Source: Micromonospora inyonensis (GTDB lineage: Bacteria; Actinomycetota; Actinomycetes; Mycobacteriales; Micromonosporaceae). Taken from it: DNA of 64,000 nt. Shown piece by piece: positions 33,830 through 42,521 of this stretch. Position 1 is the stretch's first letter, and each line of letters starts with the position of its first letter. The notes under the pieces are model-generated. The model was not told the origin of the DNA, ran no database searches, and worked only from the letters and a program-made list of their open reading frames with translations. Where the stretch lies: assembly GCF_900091415.1 (NCBI RefSeq), contig NZ_FMHU01000002.1, positions 2,976,001 to 3,040,000 on the forward strand, in the 5' to 3' direction. The translations under genes and the position numbers were made by a program.

Positions 33830-35242
33830 TCACTCGGCGTGCGAGCCCACCCCCGCCGAGGGCCCGCCCTCGCCGACCCAGACCGTCTTGACGTTGCAGA
33901 ACTCGCGCATGCCCAGCGCCGACAACTCCCGTCCGTAGCCGGAGTTCCGCACGCCACCGAAGGGCAGTTCGGGGAAGGACGTGGTCATCCCGTTGACGAA
34001 GACGCTGCCGGCGTCCAGGTCGGCGGCGAAGCCCTCCTGCTCCTCCGGGTCCCGCGTCCAGGCGTTCGCGCCGAGGCCGAAGCTGGTGCCGTTGGCCACC
34101 TCGACCGCCTCGTCGTACGACGACACCCGGTAGAGGCCGGCGACCGGGCCGAAGACCTCCTCGCCCCACATCCGCATCCGCGGGGCCAGGTCGGTGACCA
34201 CGGTCGGCGGGTACCACCAGCCGGGCCGGTCGGGCACCTCGCCGCCACAGAGCAGCCGGGCGCCCCGCTCGACCGCGTCGCGGACCTGGGCGGCCACCTC
34301 GTCCCGGCCCCGCTCGGTGGCCAGCGGCCCGACGTCGGTCCCCTCGTCCATCGGGTCGCCGACGCGCAGCGCCGCCATCCGGTCGACGAACCGCTCGCTG
34401 AACGCGTCGAAGACGTCGGCGTGCACGACGAACCGCTTCGCGGCGATGCAGGACTGGCCGTTGTTCTGGCAGCGCGCGGTGGTGGCGACCTCCGCGGCCC
34501 GGTCCAGGTCGGCCGAGGGCATCACCACGAACGGGTCACTGCCGCCGAGTTCGAGCACGGTCTTCTTCAGCTCGCGGCCGGCGATCGCGGCGATGGACCG
34601 GCCGGCCGGTTCGCTGCCGGTCAGGGTCGCCGCGCGGACCCGGGGATCGGTGAGGATCCGCTCGACGGCGGACGAGCCGACCAGCAACGTGCCGAACGCC
34701 CCTTCGGGGAACCCGGCACGGCCGAACAGCTCCCCCAGCCAGAGCGCGGTCTGCGGCACGTTCGAGGCGTGCTTGAGCAGGCCGGTGTTGCCGGCCATCA
34801 GGGCCGGCGCGGCGAACCGGATCACCTGCCAGAGCGGGAAGTTCCACGGCATCACCGCGAGCACCGGCCCGATCGGCTGGTAGCGGACGAAGGCCCGCCT
34901 CGCGCCCACCGCCGCCGCGTCGGCCGGTTCGTCGGCGAGGAAGCGCTCCGCGTTGTCGGCGTAGAACCGGCAGGCGGTGGCGCACTTGGCCGCTTCGGCC
35001 TTCGCCGCCGCGTACGTCTTGCCCATCTCCGTGGTCATCACCCGGGCGATGTCGTCGCGCTCGGCGTCGAGCAGGTCGGCCGCCACGGCCATCCACCGGG
35101 CCCGCTGCGCGACCGGGGTGCCGCGCAGCTCCGCGAATGCCCGGTCCGCGGCGGCGATGGCGGCGTCGACCCGGTCCGGCGACATCTCGTCGTACGTCCT
35201 GCGCACCTCACCGGTGGCGGGGTCGGTGGTGGCGATGGGCAT
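33830..35242 (-). CDS. Aldehyde dehydrogenase, succinate-semialdehyde dehydrogenase-like
   Basis: A 470-residue ALDH. Visible features: PWNFPLWQVIRFAAPALMAGN (cofactor region), TGSEPAGRSIA, the general base Glu in LELGGSDPF, the nucleophile in QNNGQSCIAAKR, and EEVFGPVAGLYRV. The overall match is to NAD(P)-dependent succinate-semialdehyde dehydrogenases, which convert succinate semialdehyde to succinate in 4-aminobutyrate breakdown. The N-terminus is short compared with E. coli GabD, as in actinobacterial members. AGGAG is six bases upstream of the ATG at 35242. It is followed downstream by the repeat array and hairpin copy 3. No GABA transaminase is adjacent, so the substrate assignment is from family resemblance only. 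Confidence 0.9.
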   Translation of the reverse strand: MPIATTDPATGEVRRTYDEMSPDRVDAAIAAADRAFAELRGTPVAQRARWMAVAADLLDAERDDIARVMTTEMGKTYAAAKAEAAKCATACRFYADNAERFLADEPADAAAVGARRAFVRYQPIGPVLAVMPWNFPLWQVIRFAAPALMAGNTGLLKHASNVPQTALWLGELFGRAGFPEGAFGTLLVGSSAVERILTDPRVRAATLTGSEPAGRSIAAIAGRELKKTVLELGGSDPFVVMPSADLDRAAEVATTARCQNNGQSCIAAKRFVVHADVFDAFSERFVDRMAALRVGDPMDEGTDVGPLATERGRDEVAAQVRDAVERGARLLCGGEVPDRPGWWYPPTVVTDLAPRMRMWGEEVFGPVAGLYRVSSYDEAVEVANGTSFGLGANAWTRDPEEQEGFAADLDAGSVFVNGMTTSFPELPFGGVRNSGYGRELSALGMREFCNVKTVWVGEGGPSAGVGSHAE

Positions 35243-35254
35243 CCCGTACTCCTG

Positions 35255-35518
35255 TCACTCGAAGAGCGAGTGCCGCGCGCCCGGCTCCTCCCGACGGCGG
35301 GCGGCCCGACGGCGCTGGATGACGACCAGGTCGACCACGGCCACGACGGCGAGGACACCGCAGGCGACGGCGAGCCAGGGCAGGTCGGCGCGGGCGGCCA
35401 GGACGGCGAAGAGCACCATGGTGACCAGCCCGAAGGAGGCCAGGGCCAGGCGCAGGTTCAACGCGCTGTAGGCGTGCCCGACAGTGCCCCGGGCACCTCG
35501 GGGCTGCGATCGCGTCAT
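35255..35518 (-). CDS. Small two-helix membrane protein (DUF6343-like)
   Basis: 87 residues: MTRSQPRGARGTVGHAYSALNLRLAL, two hydrophobic helices (LALASFGLVTMVLFAVLAA and LAVACGVLAVVAVVDLVVI), then a basic RRRAARRREEP tail. The pattern of an LNLRLALA entry followed by two helices and Arg-rich tail resembles DUF6343 proteins of actinomycetes; that assignment is from memory and not firm. It lies 12 bases upstream of the aldehyde dehydrogenase gene in the same direction, so the two are probably co-transcribed. GGTAGG lies eight bases before the ATG; GTG at 35527 is an alternative start. Confidence 0.7.
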   Translation of the reverse strand: MTRSQPRGARGTVGHAYSALNLRLALASFGLVTMVLFAVLAARADLPWLAVACGVLAVVAVVDLVVIQRRRAARRREEPGARHSLFE

Positions 35519-35719
35519 CCTGGCCACCTACCCGGTGCCCTGCCGGGCTAACCTGACCGCAACCGCCGTCCGGTCGGACGTTCCCGGCGTCGAGCGGCCT
35601 ACCATGCCGGTCCTGACAGCGGGCCGTTGTGCCGGATGACCGACACCGGACGGTCCCCGACCGGCAGTGGACGCGTAAGGTGACCACGCTGTCGCACCAC
35701 GCTCCGGGACGGGAAGCTC

Positions 35720-36580
35720 ATGCCTCGACGTTGGGTCGCCGCCGTGGCCAGTCTGTCCGCGCTGGTGGCGCTGGCCTGTGAGGGTGGGAGCGGAGGCGGC
35801 GACGCCACGCCCCCTCCGCCTCAGGGCACCCCCCGCCCCGGCATGCCGACGGCGATGGCCGCGCTCGGCGACTCGGTCACCACCGGCTTCGGCACCTGCG
35901 TGGTGCTGGCGTCCTGCGAGCGGAACTCCTGGTCCACCGGGGACGGCCGGCGGGTGGAGAGCCACTACCGACGGCTGGTCGAGCTGAATCCGGCGATCCG
36001 CAGTAGGGCGTACAACCACGCCAAGGCGGGGGCCCGCGCGTCGGCCCTGGCCGATCAGGCCACCCGGGCGGTACGCGACCGGGCTGACTACGTCACCGTA
36101 CTGATCGGCGCGAACGACGCCTGTCGCGCCGACACCGACGCGATGACCCCGGTGAAGACCTTCCGCCAGCAGGTCGACCGGGCGCTGCGCACGCTGCGCG
36201 AGGGACGGCCGAAGGCCCGGGTGCTCGTGGTGAGCATCCCGGACCTGTACCGGCTCTGGGAGGTCGGGCACACCGACGAGCAGGCCGTACGGTCCTGGCA
36301 GCGCGGCGTCTGCCCCGCCCTGCTCGCGAACCCGACCTCGACGGCTGCGGCCGACCGGGAGCGCCGCCGGGTCTTCCGGGAGCGGATCGACGCCTACAAC
36401 GACGAACTGGCCGCCGCCTGCCGGGCGTACGGGTCGCGCTGCCGGCACGACCGTGGGGCCGCGCACCGGGTGCGGTTCACCCTCGACGACGTCAACACCG
36501 TCGACCACTTCCACCCGAACAACGACGGCCAGGAGCAGCTCGCCAAGGTGACCTGGTCCGCCGCCGGCTTCGCCGACTGA
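35720..36580 (+). CDS. SGNH/GDSL-family hydrolase, probable lipoprotein
   Basis: A 286-residue protein. The N-terminus MPRRWVAAVASLSALVALAC looks like a lipoprotein signal with Cys at residue 20, followed by a Gly/Pro-rich spacer. The SGNH blocks are in order: block I MAALGDSVTTGFG (nucleophile Ser), block III VLIGANDAC and block V VDHFHPNNDGQ (Asp and His). It is an esterase or lipase acting outside the membrane; the natural ester is unknown. Confidence 0.9.
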   Translation: MPRRWVAAVASLSALVALACEGGSGGGDATPPPPQGTPRPGMPTAMAALGDSVTTGFGTCVVLASCERNSWSTGDGRRVESHYRRLVELNPAIRSRAYNHAKAGARASALADQATRAVRDRADYVTVLIGANDACRADTDAMTPVKTFRQQVDRALRTLREGRPKARVLVVSIPDLYRLWEVGHTDEQAVRSWQRGVCPALLANPTSTAAADRERRRVFRERIDAYNDELAAACRAYGSRCRHDRGAAHRVRFTLDDVNTVDHFHPNNDGQEQLAKVTWSAAGFAD

Positions 36581-36613
36581 CCCGTCGACCGGCAGCGGGC
36601 CGGCTGCCGTCGG

Positions 36614-37387
36614 TCAGGGCTGGCGCGGGGGTGGGACCACACCGGTGCCGCCCTGGGCGTAGAGCGCCCGGGATCGGTTGGCGAGATCCTTGGTGGCCGA
36701 GGAGTTGGCCCAGGTGCCGAGGACGATCGCCGCGCCCGGCACCACCTTCGCGAACATCCGCTTGGCCGCACGCACCCCGGCCATCTGGGCCAGCCGCACC
36801 CCCAGCTTGAGCATCACCCGACCGAGGGCGGTCTGGGAGCCGCCCCCGAAGAGCGCTCCGGCCCGCTCCCGCCCGGCGGCGACGCCGAGGGCGAGCCGGG
36901 CTGTCTCGGCCACCTTGTGCACCTTCTGGAGGACCAGCAGGTCGGTCGCGCGGTCGGTGTGCCGCGGGTCGATCCCGTGGGCCGCCGCGATGTGCAGCAC
37001 CATCCGTGCCTGGGTCCAGGCGAGCACGCCCACGTCGATCACCGCGCCGGGCAGGCCGGCGGCCCCGGAGACCGCACCGGAGAGGCGGGCCTGGTTGACG
37101 AAGCGGCGTACCGCCTGGTCGGCGAGGGCCTCGGCGGAGACACCGGGCTGCGCCGCCCGGGCCCGCTCGGCCCAGCGGGCCGCCTCCGGGCCGAGCCGGC
37201 GGACCGCCTCCAGGGCGAGGTGTTCCGGGGCGTACTGCGGGTCGTCCCGCATCCGGTCCCAGAGCCGTGCCGGGGGCGCCTCGGTGGCCTCCGGGGGCTC
37301 GGTGGGCGCGACGGAGGCCGCGGGCGGGGTCACGGGCGGACGGGGTGCGGGCACGGACTGGCCGTCGACGGGGGTCGAGTCGGTCAC
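36614..37387 (-). CDS. EcsC family protein
   Basis: 257 residues. A Pro/Thr/Ala-rich N-terminal stretch of about 50 residues precedes the EcsC-like helical region (AVRRFVNQARLSGAVSGAAGLPGAVIDVGVLAWTQARMVLHIAAAHGIDP...LGVRLAQMAGVRAAKRMFAKVVPGAAIVLGTWAN), with hydrophobic glycine-rich helices that may sit in the membrane. EcsC is named after the Bacillus Ecs transporter locus and its function is unknown. GTG at 37387 has GGAG seven bases upstream. It follows a 48-residue basic protein gene by 40 bases. Confidence 0.8.
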   Translation of the reverse strand: MTDSTPVDGQSVPAPRPPVTPPAASVAPTEPPEATEAPPARLWDRMRDDPQYAPEHLALEAVRRLGPEAARWAERARAAQPGVSAEALADQAVRRFVNQARLSGAVSGAAGLPGAVIDVGVLAWTQARMVLHIAAAHGIDPRHTDRATDLLVLQKVHKVAETARLALGVAAGRERAGALFGGGSQTALGRVMLKLGVRLAQMAGVRAAKRMFAKVVPGAAIVLGTWANSSATKDLANRSRALYAQGGTGVVPPPRQP

Positions 37388-37427
37388 GGGATGGCTCCGG
37401 GGGTCAGGGGGAGGTACGACGGGGGGT

Positions 37428-37574
37428 TCAGCGCCGCTTGCCGAACTTGGTCGCCAGGCCCCGCAGCTTCTGCTGGGTGGCGGGCTTGGCCAGTTCCCGG
37501 CGACCACGGTCGACCAGCTGCTGTCCCTGCGGGGACCGAAGGAATCGCTTGATCTTCTGCATGAGTGCTGACAT
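37428..37574 (-). CDS. 48-residue basic protein
   Basis: MSALMQKIKRFLRSPQGQQL, then an amphipathic basic segment ending ATKFGKRR. AGGAGG lies five bases before the ATG at 37574, a near-ideal translation start. The sequence is predicted helical, rich in Lys, Arg and Gln, with no membrane span. It lies just upstream of the EcsC-family gene in the same direction, so the two form a likely operon. I do not recognise a named family; similar short proteins are annotated as hypothetical in actinomycetes. Confidence 0.72.
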   Translation of the reverse strand: MSALMQKIKRFLRSPQGQQLVDRGRRELAKPATQQKLRGLATKFGKRR

Positions 37575-37636
37575 GGTGTCCTCCTGTCGTGGACGTGCCA
37601 CTCATGTGTACCCCGCCCGGGCAACCGCCATGCCCG

Positions 37637-38530
37637 CTACGTCGCCGGGGCCACGATCGCGGCGACGATCACCGTCGCCCGGGACTCGTGCTGCGCGTAC
37701 GCCTCGGGGAAGCCGGACACCTGAACGGCCTGGGCCGCCTCGGTCAGCCGCATCTGCTGCCAGCCGGGCACGGCCAGCAGCGTGGTGAGGAACTTGCGGG
37801 TCGCGTAGGCCGGGTCCATCAGCTGCGCGACCGTCCCCCAGCCCATGCTGGCCCGCTGCTGGAACAGTCCGACGGAGTCGTGGTCCCAGCCGAGCCCCTG
37901 GTTGGGGTGGTTCTGCGACTCGGGCAGCGCGCCGCTGGCGAGGTTGTAGAGGTTGCTCTCCTGCATCGCGGTGGCCACCGCGATGACCAGCGCACGCCGC
38001 GGTACGCCCATGGCCCGGCCGGTCCGCACGATCTTCTTGGCGTTGTTCATCTGGGCGACGGTCAGGCCGGCCACCGGGGCGGGCTCGACCGGCTTGCGCG
38101 GCGTGGGCTTCTTCGTCGGGGTGGTCTTCGTGGAGGCGGCCTTCTCCGCGGTGGGCGTGGGGGCGGGAGCGGTCGACGGGGTGGCGGACGGGGTCCGGGC
38201 GAGTCCACGCGAGGCGTGTTCCTGCTCGGTCCGCCGGAGCAGTTCGGTGCTGGCCGCGGAGCTGTCGGTGGCGGCGGATCCCTCGTCCGGCGTCCGGAGT
38301 GCGACGACGGCGACCAGGCCGAGGCAGCAGGCGACAGCGGAGGCGAGGGCGATGGTCGTCCGCCCGGGTCGCGCCGAACCGGGGCGGAGGGTCAGGGCCC
38401 GCCGCAGCCGCCCCCGGACGCCGGGACGCTCACTCCGCGCGACCAACCCGCCAGGGGATACGCCATCACCCTTTCGGTTATCTACGCTGGTGGAAGCGGG
38501 TCGATAGTGGATCTTGTCATCGTCACGCAT
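37637..38530 (-). CDS. Membrane-anchored lysozyme-like wall protein
   Basis: 297 residues: a cytoplasmic head of about 55 residues, one membrane span (TTIALASAVACCLGLVAVVAL), a long Thr/Pro/Lys/Ala-rich stalk (PSATPSTAPAPTPTAEKAAS...) and a C-terminal domain containing VATAMQESNLYNLASG, SVGLFQQRASMGWG and YATRKFLTTLLAVPGW. The MQESNL...GLFQQR pattern is that of the lysozyme/transglycosylase fold, where the Glu is catalytic. A role in trimming peptidoglycan is likely. The start at 38530 has a weak ribosome site. Confidence 0.75.
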   Translation of the reverse strand: MRDDDKIHYRPASTSVDNRKGDGVSPGGLVARSERPGVRGRLRRALTLRPGSARPGRTTIALASAVACCLGLVAVVALRTPDEGSAATDSSAASTELLRRTEQEHASRGLARTPSATPSTAPAPTPTAEKAASTKTTPTKKPTPRKPVEPAPVAGLTVAQMNNAKKIVRTGRAMGVPRRALVIAVATAMQESNLYNLASGALPESQNHPNQGLGWDHDSVGLFQQRASMGWGTVAQLMDPAYATRKFLTTLLAVPGWQQMRLTEAAQAVQVSGFPEAYAQHESRATVIVAAIVAPAT

Positions 38531-38953
38531 CCGCCGAGGCTAGGCAGAGAACGAGGCTTATTCACACGGAGTGATCTGTGGTCCTGCCCACATTTTTCCC
38601 CGTCAAACCTACTAGACCATCATTTGCTACGTCGATCATTTCAAAACCCGGCGAGCCGGTCATTTCCCTCGAGTGACTCGGAGCGGTCCCCGACGGGCGG
38701 GAACCTCCCCACCCGGAGGTCGGCCGGTAGCCCCGACGGCTGATCCGCCGTCCGGTTGACAGCACCTCATCCGAAGAGTCGAACGCCTGCGCGACGGCGG
38801 ACCCCCTTGCCGGCGGGTCGACCGGGAATGGGAGGGCACCCGCCCCCTCCACCGCGCCACGACGGAATGCACGAAGATGGCGAATACGTTTCCCGTACCG
38901 GGTGCCGTTGCCCCACGGCCGCCCGTCCGCAACACCCAGGGAGGTCCAGACCG
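38531..38953. other. Divergent region between wall hydrolase and PAC2 genes
   Basis: About 420 bases without a recognisable gene. The left 150 (38531-38680) are AT-richer and probably hold the promoter and leader of the lysozyme-like gene. I checked that leader by eye for the conserved core of a ydaO-type c-di-AMP riboswitch and did not find it. Confidence 0.45.
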
Positions 38954-39874
38954 GTGCTCGACCCACACGAGCTGTACCAGCTCACCGACGATCTGCCCGA
39001 CCTCGGTCAGCCGGTGCTCATCCAGGCGCTGACCGGCTTCGTCGACGCCGGCAACGCCACCCGACTGGCCCGGGAACAGCTGCTCTCCAGCCTCGACGCC
39101 CAGCCGCTCGCGACCTTCGACGTGGACCAGCTCTTCGACTACCGCTCCCGCCGCCCGGTGATGACCTTCGTCGAGGACCACTGGGAGCACTACGACGAGC
39201 CCAAGCTGGAGCTGCACCTGCTCCACGACGACGACGAGACTCCCTTCCTCCTGCTCACCGGCCCCGAGCCGGACCTACAGTGGGAACGCTTCGTGGCCGC
39301 CGTCGGCGACCTCGCCGCCCGGCTGGACGTCCGGCTCACCGTGGGGCTCAACGCGATCCCGATGGCCGTACCGCACACCCGACCGACCGGGGTGACCGCG
39401 CACGCCACCCGGCCTGAGCTGATCGCCGGCTACGAGCCGTGGTTGCAGCGGGTACAGGTGCCCGGCAGCGTCGGACACCTGCTGGAGTACCGGCTCGGCC
39501 AGCGCGGGCGGGGCGCGCTCGGCTTCGCCGCACACGTGCCGCACTACGTCGCGCAGACCGAGTATCCGGCGGCCGCCGAGGTGCTGCTCTCCTCGGTGTC
39601 CCGCAGCACCGGCCTGCTCCTGCCCAGCGACGGGCTCCGCTCGGCAGCCGAGGTGGTCCGGGTGGAGATCGACCGGCAGGTCGCCCAGACCGAGGACGCC
39701 GCCACCCTGGTCCAGGCTCTGGAGGAGCAGTACGACGCGTTCGCCCGGGGACGCGGCGGGAAGAACCTCCTCGCGTCGGAGACCGGCCCGCTGCCCACCG
39801 CCGACGAACTCGGCGCCGAGCTGGAGCGCTTCCTGGCCGAGCAGAGCCGGCCGGGCGACACGTCGGGCAGCTGA
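38954..39874 (+). CDS. PAC2 family protein
   Basis: 306 residues: LYQLTDDLPDLGQPVLIQALTGFVDAGNATRLAREQLL, DVDQLFDYRSRRPVMTFVEDHWEHY, LLLTGPEPDLQWERFVAAV, and a long C-terminal helix region (IDRQVAQTEDAATLVQALEEQYD). This is the actinobacterial form of the proteasome-assembly-chaperone-2-like family; in bacteria its function is not established, and a link to the actinobacterial proteasome is only suggestive. GGGAGG lies nine bases before the GTG at 38954. Confidence 0.88.
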   Translation: MLDPHELYQLTDDLPDLGQPVLIQALTGFVDAGNATRLAREQLLSSLDAQPLATFDVDQLFDYRSRRPVMTFVEDHWEHYDEPKLELHLLHDDDETPFLLLTGPEPDLQWERFVAAVGDLAARLDVRLTVGLNAIPMAVPHTRPTGVTAHATRPELIAGYEPWLQRVQVPGSVGHLLEYRLGQRGRGALGFAAHVPHYVAQTEYPAAAEVLLSSVSRSTGLLLPSDGLRSAAEVVRVEIDRQVAQTEDAATLVQALEEQYDAFARGRGGKNLLASETGPLPTADELGAELERFLAEQSRPGDTSGS

Positions 39875-40006
39875 CCGGTCCACGCCCGCCGGGCACGGGA
39901 CCGCCGGGGCGGTGGTCGGGACGCCCGCGCGGAGCACCCCGGCCGGCGTCCGGTGGTGACGGCGGGCCGGCGGGCGGACGGGCCCGCGATCGGGCAGGCT
40001 GGAGCC

Positions 40007-40804
40007 ATGCGCCTGGCGACGTGGAACGTGAACTCGGTGAAGGCCCGGCTGCCCCGGCTGCTCGACTGGCTCGCCGACACCGCACCGGATGTGGTCTGCC
40101 TCCAGGAGACCAAGTGCCCTGACGGCGCGTTCCCGGTGCCGGAGGTGGGCGAGTTGGGCTACACCGTGGCCAGCCACAGCGACGGTCGGTGGAACGGGGT
40201 GGCCATCCTCTCCCGGGTGGGTCTGACCGACGTCACCGTCGGCTTCCCCGGCGAGCCGGGCTTCCCCCAGCCGGAGGCGCGGGCGATCTCGGCCACCTGC
40301 GCCGGGCTGCGGGTCTGGTCGGTCTACGTACCGAACGGGCGCACCCCGGACGACCCGCACTACGCCTACAAGCTGGCCTGGTTCGCCGCGCTACGGGACG
40401 CGCTCGCCGCCGAACTGCACGGTGGGGTGCCGGTGGCGGTCTGCGGGGACTTCAACGTCGCCCCCACCGACGACGACGTCTGGGATCCCACCGTCTTCGC
40501 GCACTCGACCCACGTGACGCCGGCCGAGCGGGCGGCCCTGGCCGCCCTGCGCGACCTCGGGCTGACCGACGTGGTGCCCACCCCGATGAAGGGCCCACAC
40601 CCGTTCACCTACTGGGACTACCGGGCCGGCATGTTCCATCAGAACAAGGGCATGCGGATCGACCTGGTGTACGCCTCCGCGCAGTTCGCCCACGCGGTCC
40701 GGACGGCGTACGTCGACCGGGAGGCCCGCAAGGGCAAGGGCCCCTCCGACCACGCCCCGATCGTGGTCGACGCCGACCTGGTCCCCGCCGTCGAACCCCT
40801 CTGA
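40007..40804 (+). CDS. xthA: Exodeoxyribonuclease III
   Basis: 265 residues of the endonuclease/exonuclease/phosphatase fold: MRLATWNVNSVKARLPRLLDWL, VCLQETKC (metal Glu), VCGDFNVAP (Asp-Asn), MRIDLVYAS and SDHAPIVVD (catalytic Asp-His). It is an apurinic/apyrimidinic endonuclease and 3'-5' exonuclease of base excision repair. The start at 40007 matches the family's exact N-terminus. It is followed 26 bases later by a small monooxygenase gene in the same direction. Confidence 0.95.
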   Translation: MRLATWNVNSVKARLPRLLDWLADTAPDVVCLQETKCPDGAFPVPEVGELGYTVASHSDGRWNGVAILSRVGLTDVTVGFPGEPGFPQPEARAISATCAGLRVWSVYVPNGRTPDDPHYAYKLAWFAALRDALAAELHGGVPVAVCGDFNVAPTDDDVWDPTVFAHSTHVTPAERAALAALRDLGLTDVVPTPMKGPHPFTYWDYRAGMFHQNKGMRIDLVYASAQFAHAVRTAYVDREARKGKGPSDHAPIVVDADLVPAVEPL

Positions 40805-40830
40805 CCCACGCCGGCCGTAGGGTGGACGGC

Positions 40831-41151
40831 ATGGCAGTCGTGAAGATCAACGCTATCGACGTCCCGCCGGGTGCCGGCGAGGAGCTGGAGCGCCGGTTCG
40901 CCGCCCGGGCCCGGGCGGTCGAGAACTCCCCGGGTTTCCTCGGGTTCGAGCTGCTCCGCCCGGTGGCCGGCGAGACCCGCTACTTCGTCTACACGAGGTG
41001 GGAGTCGGAGGAGGCATACCAGGCGTGGGCGTCCGGGCCGGCACGGGCCGCGCACAGCGGTGGCGAGGGTGGCGAACAGCGCCGGCCGGTCGCCACCGGG
41101 GCGAACCTGCTGGAGTTCGAGGTGGTGCAGGAGGTCCCCGGGACCCCGTGA
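40831..41151 (+). CDS. Antibiotic biosynthesis monooxygenase (ABM) domain protein
   Basis: 106 residues: MAVVKINAIDVPPGAGEELERRFAARARAVENSPGFLGFELLRPV... then ETRYFVYTRWESEEAYQAWAS. This is the ferredoxin-like ABM fold, with spacing like the actinobacterial heme-degrading/ABM proteins (MhuD group); the Asn-His-Trp heme contacts cannot be confirmed from sequence alone. A small monooxygenase or heme-binding role is likely. Probably in one transcript with xthA. Confidence 0.85.
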   Translation: MAVVKINAIDVPPGAGEELERRFAARARAVENSPGFLGFELLRPVAGETRYFVYTRWESEEAYQAWASGPARAAHSGGEGGEQRRPVATGANLLEFEVVQEVPGTP

Positions 41152-41157
41152 GCCGCC

Positions 41158-41193
41158 GGCCTGCCGGTGCCACCTTCCGGCCGCCGGCAGGCC
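41158..41193 (+). terminator. Terminator after the ABM gene
   Basis: A 10-bp perfect stem (GGCCTGCCGG 41158-41167 with 41184-41193), 6 bases after the stop. Confidence 0.6.
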
Positions 41194-41317
41194 CCGTCGC
41201 GGGTCCTCGCCATCGGGTTTCCGGATCCGCGACGATTGCCGCACCGAGCGACAGTCTCCACTCGTGACAACCGGACCAGCACCGGTCCGGTACGCACTGA
41301 CCGGGAGATCGCTCGAC

Positions 41318-41753
41318 ATGACCGACCAGCAGCGCAGGAGCACCCACGCCGACCGCAGGAACGACACCTGGGCGCGTATCCACGCCGAACGCGCCGCCCT
41401 GGCGACCGACCTCACCGGCCTGCCTGCTCAGCGGTTCGCGACGCCGTCGCTGTGCGCCGGGCTGACCGTACGCGAGGTGCTCGCCCACCTCACCGCCGCC
41501 GCCAGCCTCAACGGCTGGCAGTGGTTCGCCGGCGTCGTCCGCTGCCGGTTCGACTTCGACAAGCAGGTGACGATGCGCCTCAACGAGCAGTTGGGCGCGG
41601 ACCCGGCCGAGACGCGGCCCGTTCGTCAGCGGCACCGGCCCGCTGGCGTCGGGCACCACCCTCGCGTTGACGATGGCCATGACCGGGCGTGGCACGTACT
41701 GCGACGAACTCTCCGGTGCCGGCGTCCCGATCCTGCGCGACCGCATGGGATGA
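41318..41753 (+). pseudogene. Maleylpyruvate isomerase-family (mycothiol-dependent) protein, internally deleted
   Basis: From the ATG at 41318 about 95 residues match the N-terminal DinB-like domain (TWARIHAERAALATDLTGLPAQRF...LCAGLTVREVLAHLTAAASLNGWQWFAGVVRCRFDFDKQVTMRLNEQLGADPAET). From about 41615, in another frame, the sequence matches the C-terminus of the same family (GTTLALTMAMTGRGTYCDELSGAGVPILRDRMG, stop 41751-41753). The central part with the remaining metal ligands is missing and the two ends are out of frame, so the gene is dead. The family uses mycothiol as cofactor. Confidence 0.72.
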
Positions 41754-41835
41754 GGTGGCCGCTGGACACGGTGGGAGCGGGGCCGGGTCAGGCGCCACGG
41801 CCACGTGGGCGACGACCATTCGCCCGGCCACCGGG

Positions 41836-42516
41836 TCAGGAGTCGCGGAAGCCGACCAGGGTGGCGAAGGCGATGACGTTGTCGGCGTAGCCGACACTGC
41901 CGCCGACGAACCGGCCACCGCAGGTGATCAGCCGCAGGACGGGGCTCCGGTGATCGCCGTACACCCGGTCACCGGGGAGGGAGTTCTTGTCGAAGCGCTC
42001 CACCGAGGTGACCTCGAAGACGGCCACCGACCGGTCGTCCCGGGTCACCTCGATCCGGTCCCCCGGCCGGAGCCGGCGCAGCTCGTAAAAGACCGACGGG
42101 CCGGACGTGGTGTCCGCGTGCCCGACGATGATCGCCGGGCCGGTCTCCCCCGGCGTGGGACCGCCGTCGTACCAGCCGGTCTCCCGGTGCCGTTCCAGCG
42201 GGGGCACCGCGATGGTGCCGTCCGGGGCGAGACCGACCGGGGCCACCGGCGCGGTCACCCGGATCGCGGGCACGCTCAGGCTCACCGGCCGGCTCGCCGG
42301 CAACGGGTCGGTCGCGGCCCGACCCGGCCCGGCGTCGGCGGCCAGGACGCTCCACGGTCGCCCTGCCGACCGGCCGAGCCCGACCCCGGTGACGAAGACC
42401 CCGAGCAGAACGAGCACCACGGCCAGCGGGACGCGCCAGCGACGGCCGTCCCCCCGCCGGGACGGCAGCTCCCGGACGGCGACGGTGGGTCGGGGCGTGG
42501 CGCGGACGGTGGACAC
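41836..42516 (-). CDS. Class F sortase
   Basis: 226 residues: one membrane span near the N-terminus (WRVPLAVVLVLLGVFVTGVGL), then the sortase barrel with VSLSVPAIRVTAPVAPVGL, IIVGHADTTSGPSVFYELRRLRPGD (catalytic His) and VLRLITCGGRF (catalytic Cys). The Arg lies in the C-terminal strands. The GTG at 42516 is five bases after the stop of the upstream gene, which encodes a surface-type protein and is presumably its substrate or partner. Class F sortases anchor proteins to peptidoglycan in actinobacteria. Confidence 0.9.
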   Translation of the reverse strand: MSTVRATPRPTVAVRELPSRRGDGRRWRVPLAVVLVLLGVFVTGVGLGRSAGRPWSVLAADAGPGRAATDPLPASRPVSLSVPAIRVTAPVAPVGLAPDGTIAVPPLERHRETGWYDGGPTPGETGPAIIVGHADTTSGPSVFYELRRLRPGDRIEVTRDDRSVAVFEVTSVERFDKNSLPGDRVYGDHRSPVLRLITCGGRFVGGSVGYADNVIAFATLVGFRDS

Positions 42517-42521
42517 GGCGA

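Noticed and set aside
38531..38760. Possible c-di-AMP (ydaO-type) riboswitch before the lysozyme-like wall gene
   Set aside because: Such genes are common targets in actinobacteria, but the leader lacks the conserved core segments I would expect, and the visible stems are short and GC-generic.
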